Source: Candidatus Uhrbacteria bacterium (GTDB taxonomy: Bacteria > Patescibacteriota > Patescibacteriia > 2-12-FULL-60-25). From it: DNA of 11,819 nt. Positions within the stretch are counted from its first letter, which is position 1. Each line of letters starts with the position of its first letter. The notes under the pieces are model-generated. The model saw only the letters and a program-made list of their open reading frames with translations, was not told the DNA's origin and ran no database searches. Below are positions 5,315 through 11,819 of this stretch, in pieces. The stretch is taken from positions 1 to 11,819 of the forward strand of contig VGLT01000016.1 in the NCBI GenBank assembly GCA_016866635.1. The letters are read 5' to 3'. The position numbers and the translations under genes were made by a program.

Positions 5315-5554
5315 TTATTTTTTAGGCAAAACTCTGACGGAGGTGCGGACGTTTTTATTTACAATTTCTACTTTTGTATCCACATACATTGTTGCTGCTG
5401 CTGCTGTGATCATCTGTGGATTTTTATTGGAAGAAGCTGGATTCTTGACACACGACTCCTGATTTACACGCTGGCTTGGCACAGAACTGAGTACATACCA
5501 ACCTGTAAAAAAGGTGACGATCACGGCCAGAATCGCTAGCACCTGCTTATTCAT
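5315..5554 (-). CDS. Small membrane-anchored extracellular protein
   Basis: A 79-residue protein with an N-terminal hydrophobic helix (about 5-24) and a short, mostly polar remainder with one Cys, a run of alanines from a GCA repeat (ITAAAATMY) and a basic, strand-like C-terminus (VEIVNKNVRTSVRVLPKK). It may be a signal anchor or an uncleaved signal sequence. No family recognised. The ATG follows TTATCTT directly, the same context as the gene upstream at 6568, and there is no Shine-Dalgarno site. It lies 33 bases after the 326-residue surface protein and before the terminator at 5268, so it is probably the last gene of that transcript. Confidence 0.7.
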   Translation of the reverse strand: MNKQVLAILAVIVTFFTGWYVLSSVPSQRVNQESCVKNPASSNKNPQMITAAAATMYVDTKVEIVNKNVRTSVRVLPKK

Positions 5555-5587
5555 AAGATAAGATGGGTGAGATGAATAAGGCAGAAA

Positions 5588-6568
5588 TTATCCTGCAATG
5601 GCCGTGATAACGGTTGTGCCTGTACATGACCCCTCTATTCCACTTGAGGGGATCGCAATATTCCAATAAATACTTCGCGTCCCATCCGAAGGATTCGTGG
5701 CAGATCCATCTGAATCATCTACGTTTGTATTAATGCCAATATTAGTATCTGCTGCTGAACTAGATAGGTCTGTACCACTGCCATAGGAAACATCCGTAAG
5801 AGACCACTCCTGATTTGCAATCGGGATGGTTCCACGTGCGCAAGTCATAGCCGCAGCTGTGGAAACTTCTACATCTGTCACTTTATTTCCATTCTGAACA
5901 ATCGACATCTCCTGATTATTAGAATCCGTTGTCTCAGCACCCAACGCCAAACTCCCATACTGTATCGTGGTTGGAATAGTGAGCGCCATGGACGTATTAA
6001 CTTCAACGGTGTTCGTAGAATTTGTCGTGGTCGCCGAACCATCCGTTACGGCAACTCTCGCAATCCAGTTGGTGCCCGCCACGCCATTTGGACCGCTTCC
6101 ATCTGTTGAGTCTGTATAATACTGAAGAGCAATAGGACAATTATACGTTAACCGATTTGACGTTGATCCTGCTGCCGTATCACAGGTCCAATTCTTATAA
6201 CAATCATTGTTGTCATCCGTACACGCAGCCCCTCCCGAAACGTCACTGCGATAGAGCATAACGTTTACATTAGTGATATCCGCGGCTCCATTCAGGTCCT
6301 CAACTACGCCATTCACATGGATCGTTTTTGTCCCACCCGTTGTGAGATTGATACCAGATCCAAAACTATCTGCCCCTCCATCTGCAGATGACGAAATATA
6401 TACGGATGAGATGGTTGGATCGACATTCGGAACGGTTGTTGTGGTTTCAACGTCATCGGCCTGAGATCTGCGAAGGACCATTCCAACAATGACAAAAATG
6501 CCAATGAGGACTAGAGCGCCGCCCAAAACCCAGGTAAGAGAATTTTTATTTTGATCTGCCGTCGCCAT
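5588..6568 (-). CDS. N-anchored extracellular protein, Cys-rich, Thr/Ser/Asp-rich
   Basis: A 326-residue protein: ten polar residues, a membrane helix (about 12-32) followed by RRSQ, then about 290 residues very rich in Thr, Ser, Asp, Asn and Gly. Six Cys (116, 123, 129, 144, 243, 315) would allow three disulfides, which fits an exposed location. Strand-like segments (SSVYISSSADGG, KTIHVNGVVEDL, NVNVMLYRSDV) suggest Ig-type beta domains. A second domain from about 200 to the end contains EWSLTDV, a single WxL tripeptide, and ends with YWNIAIPSSGIEGSCTGTTV, the kind of closing strand found in secreted TasA-like or WxL-like domains. These resemblances are weak. The neighbour upstream resembles WxL-interacting proteins, so a surface complex is a reasonable guess. 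The ATG follows TTATCTT directly. Confidence 0.78.
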   Translation of the reverse strand: MATADQNKNSLTWVLGGALVLIGIFVIVGMVLRRSQADDVETTTTVPNVDPTISSVYISSSADGGADSFGSGINLTTGGTKTIHVNGVVEDLNGAADITNVNVMLYRSDVSGGAACTDDNNDCYKNWTCDTAAGSTSNRLTYNCPIALQYYTDSTDGSGPNGVAGTNWIARVAVTDGSATTTNSTNTVEVNTSMALTIPTTIQYGSLALGAETTDSNNQEMSIVQNGNKVTDVEVSTAAAMTCARGTIPIANQEWSLTDVSYGSGTDLSSSAADTNIGINTNVDDSDGSATNPSDGTRSIYWNIAIPSSGIEGSCTGTTVITAIAG

Positions 6569-6630
6569 AAGATAAATAATGTGAGAAAGTAAACTGAAGA
6601 TAGAAGCATTTCTGGTAAGGATGCTTTCCG

Positions 6631-7920
6631 CTAATGTTCGTCACCTCCTTTCTGCGCTATTTGTTGCATCTCTTGAGATGATTCTTGTAAGGGAGGTGCC
6701 GAGGGCGGTTTACGCATGCGCTTAACCAGCAGAACGAGAATAAGAGCAAGGATACAGACCACGATGATCATCAACCAGGGCAGGAAAGATCCGACAGGAT
6801 TCACGATCTCAATCGTGACGGAATCTGATGGAGTACGCTTTACATCATAATCGACATACGCGACAAGGCGATACGTGCCAGGTTCCTGGAGGTTGATAAT
6901 CTTTTCTAATGAAATTGTTTCTCCCTTCTCTATCATGCGCTCCTTACTCCGTTGTGTACCTACTAATATATTTTCTCGAAAAATCTCTATCACAGAAAAC
7001 CCGTTCAGAGCGACCTGACCTGTGTTTGTAAACAGAACAGCTACTTTGATAAATTCTCCCGTTTTATAGTGCTGTTTTGGAACCTGTATCTTTCCCATTT
7101 CTCCATTTTTTTTCAGGGTATCCGGTCGATACACCGAAAAGGGTTGCGACTCCATTTCACCGAGGAGCGCTCCAGACGCATCAAAAATTTTTCCTCGGGC
7201 ACGGTACTGACCTATGGGTAAAGACTTGGAGGTAACCAGTTGAAGATTTTCTACCTGTCCTGGGGAAACAAGAGGAAATTGATCGTGGCTCACGGTGGAA
7301 GTAACCAGGGTATTTGTATCAGCCGTATCTTGAAAATCAATATCAATCCGGTCCGCCTTCCATATCACATTTCCTATATTTTTTACGACAAATTGAACCC
7401 GGACTGGATCGTCCGTTTCCGTATCCTGTACGCCAATACTGATCAATTGAATCCCTTTTATTTCTTCTTCATTGACATTGAATGTGACAAGAATTCTTGC
7501 CCCGATGACTATGCCGACATACGCGCTTGCTGCACCTTTTTCTGCCCGATCCAATTCGGTATTCTGAGGCTTATAAGAAAAGGTGATGGAGGCTGCATAA
7601 TTTCCGCTCGCAAGATTTTTTGCCTGAATCGTAAAAGGATATTCTATACTCTCGGCATCAGCGGGGATCACCACTTCCTTGTTTCCACTCAATACATTTC
7701 CATAGTCTCCTCCAAACGCAACGCCCAGGTGCAACTCCGTGTCTTTTTCTTCTGGTGTTTTTGAGATGCGAACACTCGCATTATACGTCGTATTCCTTAA
7801 AACATTGCCCACGCTGACCTGTGGAGGGGTTAAACCAATAGCATGGGCTTGATACGCAAAGCTGTAAAAAATACAGAAACACAAAAAAATGGGTATCGCT
7901 ACTTTCCAAACCTTACACAT
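6631..7920 (-). CDS. WxLIP-like surface protein: signal peptide, Ig domains, C-terminal anchor
   Basis: About 429 residues. A signal peptide (1-27, ending QAHA) is followed by a beta domain (about 28-155) that starts GLTPPQVSVGNVLRNTTYNA and resembles the first domain of DUF916/WxL-interacting proteins. A second beta domain (about 156-265) and a CARDB-like third one (about 275-375, with KVAVLFTNTGQVALNGF) come next. Last is a membrane helix (about 379-399), KRMRK and a short cytoplasmic tail. This is the architecture of the WxLIP family, which anchors WxL proteins at the cell surface of Gram-positive bacteria; true homology is not proven. ATG 7920 is preferred over ATG 7932: it is preceded by TATCTTT, as at other starts here, and the extra MYIF adds nothing. 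It is divergent from a second protein of the same design at 8014. Confidence 0.8.
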   Translation of the reverse strand: MCKVWKVAIPIFLCFCIFYSFAYQAHAIGLTPPQVSVGNVLRNTTYNASVRISKTPEEKDTELHLGVAFGGDYGNVLSGNKEVVIPADAESIEYPFTIQAKNLASGNYAASITFSYKPQNTELDRAEKGAASAYVGIVIGARILVTFNVNEEEIKGIQLISIGVQDTETDDPVRVQFVVKNIGNVIWKADRIDIDFQDTADTNTLVTSTVSHDQFPLVSPGQVENLQLVTSKSLPIGQYRARGKIFDASGALLGEMESQPFSVYRPDTLKKNGEMGKIQVPKQHYKTGEFIKVAVLFTNTGQVALNGFSVIEIFRENILVGTQRSKERMIEKGETISLEKIINLQEPGTYRLVAYVDYDVKRTPSDSVTIEIVNPVGSFLPWLMIIVVCILALILVLLVKRMRKPPSAPPLQESSQEMQQIAQKGGDEH

Positions 7921-7953
7921 AAAGATATACACAGGCCATCATAATTAAAATAT

Positions 7954-7962
7954 AGTATACCA
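7954..7962 (-). promoter_or_regulatory. Extended -10 promoter of the minus-strand surface genes
   Basis: TGGTATACT on the minus strand, an extended -10 with one mismatch from TATAAT. The start near 7947 gives a leader of about 26 bases to ATG 7920. It lies in the 93-base divergent gap shared with the gene at 8014. On the plus strand TTAACA (7968-7973) with TTCAAT (7991-7996) is a much weaker candidate. Confidence 0.45.
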
Positions 7963-8013
7963 TACCTTTAACATTTTCTCATAAGATATCTTCAATAGAT
8001 CAACTCTCTATCT

Positions 8014-8901
8014 ATGACCCCTCGTTATTCAACAATCCTTTTTTTCTTGGTTCTCTGTGCGATCATCTTGCCTGCAAAAACAAATGCTTTGAACATACTC
8101 TCCATTATCCCACCGAACAGAGTTGTGACTATTCTCCCTGGAGGCGCTTCTACCCAAGAAGTAATCTTTGGGCGAACCGATGCGAGTCGATCTGAACGAC
8201 TTACCGTCACTTTTTATTCATCCTCCTCTCGCCCTGGGGTGCGATTCCGCGGGGAGACATCCTTTACCCTCCTTCAGGGAGAAAAACAAAAAATCTATCG
8301 CTACACGATCCATGGACAAAACGCTATGATCGGAACCTATAATCATCGTCTAACATTTACCACGAGCCCATCTCTCACATCGACCGGAGGGAATGCCGTG
8401 CAATTCGCTATCGCGCAACAAGTAACCATCCACGTCGTAGAGACACTTCCCATCGAAACAAAGATTCTCGATGCTTCAAAGGATATGATAGAACTCGACC
8501 GTTTTATCTCTTCCTCCCCGATACGCCATGACACCAAAAAAAGCTCTGACGGAGAAAGCGTTGCCGTTTCTTGGGAGGTCACAAATACAAGCGATCAAGC
8601 GATCAAAAATATTCCTTTTATACTCACCATTAGAGATCTCGCGGGACGCACAAAGCATACGGATCAAGACGCGGTTACTCAAACCCTATTTCCGCAGGAA
8701 AAAACACCCGTTGTCCGATATTTACCACAACTCTCTCCTGGACGATATACCGTTAAACTCGTGCTTGGGAGCTCCCAAACAGAAACAACCATCATTCTCC
8801 TTCCGCCTCAAAAAAATATCATCTTCTGGCGTACCGTTTTAGTGAGCGGTGTGCTGTTTTTTCTTGGTTTTCTTGGGCTTATGCTTGCTTCCTATCGCTG
8901 A
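8014..8901 (+). CDS. Exported Ig-like protein with C-terminal anchor, second WxLIP-like protein
   Basis: A 295-residue protein: signal peptide (1-25, ending KTNA), a beta domain (about 26-145, beginning NILSIIPPNRVVTILPGGAS) and a second beta domain (about 175-262, with VSWEVTNTSDQAIKNIPFIL). A membrane helix (about 270-292) and only a three-residue tail follow. The order of parts matches the larger protein encoded divergently at 6631-7920, and the first domain has the same plan of an N-terminal proline-rich strand followed by a conserved hydrophobic core, so the two are probably distant relatives. WxLIP-like is an inference from architecture. The ATG is preceded by CTATCT, close to the context at other starts here. 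The next gene follows after 30 bases, so the two form an operon. Confidence 0.78.
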   Translation: MTPRYSTILFFLVLCAIILPAKTNALNILSIIPPNRVVTILPGGASTQEVIFGRTDASRSERLTVTFYSSSSRPGVRFRGETSFTLLQGEKQKIYRYTIHGQNAMIGTYNHRLTFTTSPSLTSTGGNAVQFAIAQQVTIHVVETLPIETKILDASKDMIELDRFISSSPIRHDTKKSSDGESVAVSWEVTNTSDQAIKNIPFILTIRDLAGRTKHTDQDAVTQTLFPQEKTPVVRYLPQLSPGRYTVKLVLGSSQTETTIILLPPQKNIIFWRTVLVSGVLFFLGFLGLMLASYR

Positions 8902-8931
8902 CGCAGAGTTGGGCGTTTTTCCACAGGACGC

Positions 8932-9882
8932 ATGCTCATTATTGCGATCGCCCCTGCTCTCATCGCTCTCTGTATTGGATTGATGATCACCTACTTCCGT
9001 CTCCCAAAAATCCTTTCCGCGGCTCAAAAAATCAATGAGACTCGCAATCAAGGTCGTTTTGCGCTCATTCAAGAGGGGGGTGGGGCGCAGACCAAAAACA
9101 CCTTCATTCGACTCATGGATGGGAAAACGCAGGTCATAAAAGGTGGATGGGATATCCATGTTCTTGCTAACGACCTATTTTATCTCTTCCCAGAATCCAT
9201 CCCAGACAACGATAATCGATTTGTTCGTCTTTCAGACAAAGGAATACAGGTATTTTTTTTCCCTGAACGACAAGGTTCTGTCATCGACGTTTCTGAAAAT
9301 GCCTCACACACGCATCTCTCCATCAATACAACGACCATGCATTGCCTCGCCTATATCCCAGAACCTCCAAATCAAAAACTAGAATGTTTTCCACTTGAAA
9401 CAGCTCTCAAAAATGATGAAAGCATTGTCTCGGTACAACTCAATCCTGAGGAAGATCAATTTGCGATCATCACCGTCAAACAGAAAAAAGATAACGCCAC
9501 GGCTCCTTCTTTTTACCGGTATGAACTTTGGCGTGGCCTGTTTACCCCTATCCAGGACCCCTTACCCTTTGCACGGACAGCCACCGCCAACCATGTGCTA
9601 CCCAAAAAACATTTTTTCAGCAAATGGTTTTATGGCCTCGTTTCTTTTCCAGCAAAAACAGATGAACGTCAGTATTTTCAACTCTCCACCCCATCCCTCT
9701 TTTATCCATTGCAGAATGATCTATATCTGATGTTAACCTGGAAACAAAAAATGTTGCACTGGTCTCTGCTCTACTCACGGACGGGTCGGGTAGGTCCTCT
9801 GACCCCCATTCAAAATCCTTATCAGGTCTTCTCACTTCACCAGGGTATGCGTATCACAAGTCCTGTGACAAGGGATCGATGA
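8932..9882 (+). CDS. N-anchored extracellular protein of unknown family
   Basis: A 316-residue protein with an N-terminal membrane helix (about 3-24) and a large soluble part with repeated strand-like stretches separated by turns (for example FYLFPESIPDNDNRFVRL, KGIQVFFFPERQG, EDQFAIITVKQKKD). The spacing of aromatic strand motifs would suit a beta-propeller, but no repeat unit is conserved enough to claim it. AGGA lies four bases before the ATG. It is the second gene after the exported Ig-like protein, so its role is probably at the cell surface too. The last 46 bases overlap the end of signal peptidase on the other strand. The homopolymers in it (T8 near 9250, A6 and T6 near 9605-9616) are in frame, in contrast to the genes at 4362-5120. 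Confidence 0.78.
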   Translation: MLIIAIAPALIALCIGLMITYFRLPKILSAAQKINETRNQGRFALIQEGGGAQTKNTFIRLMDGKTQVIKGGWDIHVLANDLFYLFPESIPDNDNRFVRLSDKGIQVFFFPERQGSVIDVSENASHTHLSINTTTMHCLAYIPEPPNQKLECFPLETALKNDESIVSVQLNPEEDQFAIITVKQKKDNATAPSFYRYELWRGLFTPIQDPLPFARTATANHVLPKKHFFSKWFYGLVSFPAKTDERQYFQLSTPSLFYPLQNDLYLMLTWKQKMLHWSLLYSRTGRVGPLTPIQNPYQVFSLHQGMRITSPVTRDR

Positions 9883-10358
9883 ACAGCTCCGAATGTACGG
9901 GAATCGGTGCTCGCGGATCTGTTATCGCCTAAAACGAAATAAGAAAAGGGAGGAATCGTATCGTAAATAATTACCTCACCTGTGCTCGTATCGGTTGAGG
10001 TATAGGCTTTTAAATACGGCTCCGAAAGTTCTGTAAGACCGCCCTTTCCATCAGTAATAAGGACTGTATGTCGTGAAATTTTGACTGTTTCTCCTGGGAG
10101 TCCAATTACGCGCTTGATCAAAAGTTTACGAGAAGATTTGTCATAAAACTGTATCACGTCGCCACGACGAAATGGGATAAAGAGAGGACCGATTTTGTTG
10201 ACCAAAAAAAGATCTTCATCGATATAGGCACGTTCCATAGATCGACCATTCACGATGCCAATATCAAAAACAGTGGTACGAAGAAAAAGGATCATGAATG
10301 AAATGATAAACCCGTACAGAAGAATGAATACAAGATATTGTAGGGCCGGGTGTTTCAT
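9837..10358 (-). CDS. lepB: Signal peptidase I
   Basis: Membrane-bound serine protease that removes signal peptides from exported proteins. The 173-residue protein has one membrane helix (about 8-30) and then the S26 boxes in order: GRS40MERAY with the catalytic Ser, RRGDVIQF, IK82RVIGLPGE with the catalytic Lys, and VLGDNRSASTDSRTFG. The conserved Pro two residues after SM is Arg here (SMERAY in place of SMxPTL), which is uncommon. It is at the short end for the family but complete. The ATG has no Shine-Dalgarno site; ACC precedes it. Its neighbours encode exported proteins with signal peptides, plausible substrates. The 3' end overlaps the gene at 8932-9882 by 46 bases, convergently. Confidence 0.95.
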   Translation of the reverse strand: MKHPALQYLVFILLYGFIISFMILFLRTTVFDIGIVNGRSMERAYIDEDLFLVNKIGPLFIPFRRGDVIQFYDKSSRKLLIKRVIGLPGETVKISRHTVLITDGKGGLTELSEPYLKAYTSTDTSTGEVIIYDTIPPFSYFVLGDNRSASTDSRTFGAVHRSLVTGLVIRIPW

Positions 10359-10366
10359 GGTATTAT
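10338..10366 (+). promoter_or_regulatory. Promoter of the two-TM protein, inside the start of lepB
   Basis: TTGTAG at 10338-10343, 17-base spacer, TATTAT at 10361-10366; start near 10373, leader about 12 bases to ATG 10385. The -35 lies within the first codons of lepB. The gap between the two divergent genes is only 26 bases, so the promoters must overlap; a possible minus-strand -10 is TAAAAT at 10385-10380. Confidence 0.45.
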
Positions 10367-10384
10367 TTTTTACATGAACATTTT

Positions 10385-10735
10385 ATGAAATTTATTTACA
10401 ATTTTATTTTTGGGGCATACGGTATCGGTCGTGGAATCGAAGACAGCATTCTCTTTTTAATCCATCAACCACTACTTTGGGGATTCGCGATTGGCTTTTT
10501 ACTTGCGAGCATTCTCCACAGTTTACTTATCTGTGAACACCCAAAACACTATCTCCATGTTATTGTATCAAGTAATGAAAAAAGTTTTAAGACGATGTGC
10601 CCTCCTGCACTAAATGGATCATACAAGGTCTCCTATTTCTACTACTCTAAAATAGCGAATGGGATCAAGATTTTTTTTAGTTTATCCATGCTGATCTTTA
10701 TTTTCATCATATTTCTTTCATTGCTCCGTTTTTGA
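10385..10735 (+). CDS. Small two-TM membrane protein
   Basis: A 116-residue protein with a hydrophobic N-terminal segment, a membrane helix at about 30-49 (LLWGFAIGFLLASILHSLLI), a polar loop with three Cys in or near it (residues around 50 and 72), and a second membrane helix at about 93-114 (FFSLSMLIFIFIIFLSLL). No family recognised. The first ten residues (MKFIYNFIFG) are aromatic and hydrophobic and could form part of the membrane region. No Shine-Dalgarno site precedes the ATG. Its last 18 bases overlap the end of ligA on the other strand. Divergent from lepB with a 26-base gap. The T8 run near 10672-10679 is in frame. Confidence 0.7.
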   Translation: MKFIYNFIFGAYGIGRGIEDSILFLIHQPLLWGFAIGFLLASILHSLLICEHPKHYLHVIVSSNEKSFKTMCPPALNGSYKVSYFYYSKIANGIKIFFSLSMLIFIFIIFLSLLRF

Positions 10736-11819
10736 TATCTTTTGTAAAAAGGTTTTTTCATCTAAAATGGGCACGCCTAATGCTTGTGCCTTTTCGTATT
10801 TTGATCCCGGCTCACCGCCAACCACCACATACGATGTATTTTTTGAAACTGACTCGCTCACATCCCCGCCGAGGGCACGCACACGATCCTTTGCTTCCTC
10901 TCGCGAAAAAGCCTCGAGGGTTCCTGTGATCACCCAGCGCGTTCCGGATAACGGTCCGCCCTTTTGTCCGACCATCTTTTCTACCTCGATCAACTCCAAT
11001 AATTCATCCAAATGTTTTAGATGCTGCTCATGAGAAAAATATTCCGCAATCGAATCTGCGACCACGTCCCCAATTCCCTCCACTTGCATCAATGTTTCTT
11101 TGGTCGCCGTTCTGAGTGCCCCGATCGACCCAAACGCTCTTGCCAAGTCACGCGCCGTCTCCTCTCCCACATGCCGAATCCCCAGTGCATAGACAAATCG
11201 ATCGAGACTTGTTTTGCGATGCAATTGAATCTCCTTTTCTAATTTCTTTGACGAAACTTCGGCAAACCCTTCTAGCGTCATAAAATCCCCTTCTTTCAGC
11301 CGATAAAAATCCGCAGGCCGACGCACGAGGCCTTTTTGTAACAACTGTTCCGTAATTTTATCGCCCAATCCACGTATATCCAGCGCCTGTCGACTCACAA
11401 AATGGAGCAGCGCCGCCAGCTCTTGAGCAAAACAATGTTTGTTTGTACACACCGTTGCGACCTCGCCAGATCTCCGTTCGACCGATGAACCACAAATGGG
11501 ACATGTTTTTGGGATATGAAATGCTTTTTCTTTTCCGGTACGTAACTTCGGCAAAACCTGAATCACTTTCGGAATCACGTCCCCCGCCTTTTCTACAATC
11601 ACCGTATCACCAATCTTCAAACCAAGACGTTTGATCTCATCCTCATTGTGCAAAGACGCGCGCGTCACGGTGGTCCCCGCGAGTTGAACAGGATCCATGA
11701 GTGCCACTGGTGTGAGCGCACCCGTGCGTCCAACAGACACAAGAATATCCCGCACGACCGTCGTCCCTTGCTCTGCCGGAAACTTCCATGCCACGTTTCC
11801 GCGAGCCGTCTTACCGACC
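10718..11819 (-). CDS. ligA: NAD-dependent DNA ligase, C-terminal part (N-terminus outside window)
   Basis: Seals nicks in duplex DNA using NAD+ during replication and repair. The frame is open to the window end (VGKTARGNVAWKFPAE), so the adenylation domain with the catalytic lysine is not seen apart from its last strand. Present in order: end of the nucleotidyltransferase domain (VAWKFPAE), the OB fold (VVRDILVSVGRTGALTPVA to VIVEKAGDVIPKVI), the four-Cys zinc finger (CPIC and CTNKHC), the helix-hairpin-helix domain (LDIRGLGDKI, ALGIRHVGEETA, VEGIGDVVADSI) and a C-terminal BRCT domain (GTRWVITGTL to SYVVVGGEPGSK). All expected elements are intact. The stop overlaps the preceding plus-strand gene by 18 bases. 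Confidence 0.97.
   Translation of the reverse strand, partial: VGKTARGNVAWKFPAEQGTTVVRDILVSVGRTGALTPVALMDPVQLAGTTVTRASLHNEDEIKRLGLKIGDTVIVEKAGDVIPKVIQVLPKLRTGKEKAFHIPKTCPICGSSVERRSGEVATVCTNKHCFAQELAALLHFVSRQALDIRGLGDKITEQLLQKGLVRRPADFYRLKEGDFMTLEGFAEVSSKKLEKEIQLHRKTSLDRFVYALGIRHVGEETARDLARAFGSIGALRTATKETLMQVEGIGDVVADSIAEYFSHEQHLKHLDELLELIEVEKMVGQKGGPLSGTRWVITGTLEAFSREEAKDRVRALGGDVSESVSKNTSYVVVGGEPGSKYEKAQALGVPILDEKTFLQKISKTEQ

Noticed and set aside
5396..5408. GCA/TGC triplet repeat as a variable tract
   Set aside because: Only four units and length changes would stay in frame; too short to stand out.
6601..6630. Six-pair hairpin after the WxLIP-like gene as a terminator
   Set aside because: Short stem with an 11-base loop and no T run on the minus strand; the next gene is probably co-transcribed.
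7240..7764. Plus-strand 174-codon frame
   Set aside because: Antisense to the WxLIP-like gene, which has a signal peptide, domains and anchor; the plus frame has none.
1..11819. CRISPR array, insertion-sequence ends, LPXTG anchors, rRNA
   Set aside because: No regularly spaced repeats, no terminal inverted repeats with a transposase, no sorting motifs and no rRNA segments were found by reading.

Overview
The window looks like a bacterial chromosome of the Candidate Phyla Radiation (Patescibacteria) type. This is an inference, not a placement. It rests on the mix of minimal housekeeping genes (gatC, gatA, ligA, lepB), many small exported or membrane proteins without clear relatives, very few Shine-Dalgarno sites, tight four-base ATGA gene overlaps, and a zinc-ribbon large serine recombinase.

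Layout. (1) 1-950: the C-terminal part of a serine recombinase reads into a compact tRNA-like RNA gene on the minus strand (718-788). A divergent plus-strand promoter and a putative small RNA ending in a long hairpin (859-950) lie beside it. The two RNAs share an exact 20-base stretch in opposite sense, so they could pair. (2) 972-1352: a minus-strand reading frame broken by one in-frame amber codon. (3) 1482-5163: a co-directional minus-strand block, read from high to low coordinates. It holds two or three small exported proteins with apparent homopolymer frameshifts, then gatC, gatA and a membrane-anchored HEPN-like protein. (4) 5268-9882: a cell-surface region. Three minus-strand genes encode a small membrane protein, an N-anchored extracellular protein and a WxLIP-like Ig-domain protein. 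Divergent from them are two plus-strand genes, a second signal peptide/Ig/TM protein and an N-anchored extracellular protein. (5) 9837-11819: signal peptidase I, a small two-TM protein, and the C-terminal two thirds of NAD-dependent DNA ligase, cut by the window end.

How they fit together. GatC and GatA are two of the three subunits of the amidotransferase that makes Gln-tRNA or Asn-tRNA; gatB is not in the window. The surface proteins have a mirrored design (exported beta domains with one C-terminal anchor, next to N-anchored partners), which suggests a cell-surface complex. The nearby signal peptidase could process the members with cleavable signals. The best candidate for something undescribed is the divergent RNA pair at 718-950. 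Second is the cluster of length-sensitive homopolymer tracts in the small exported genes at 4377-5124. Third is a recurring TATCT-ATG start context.
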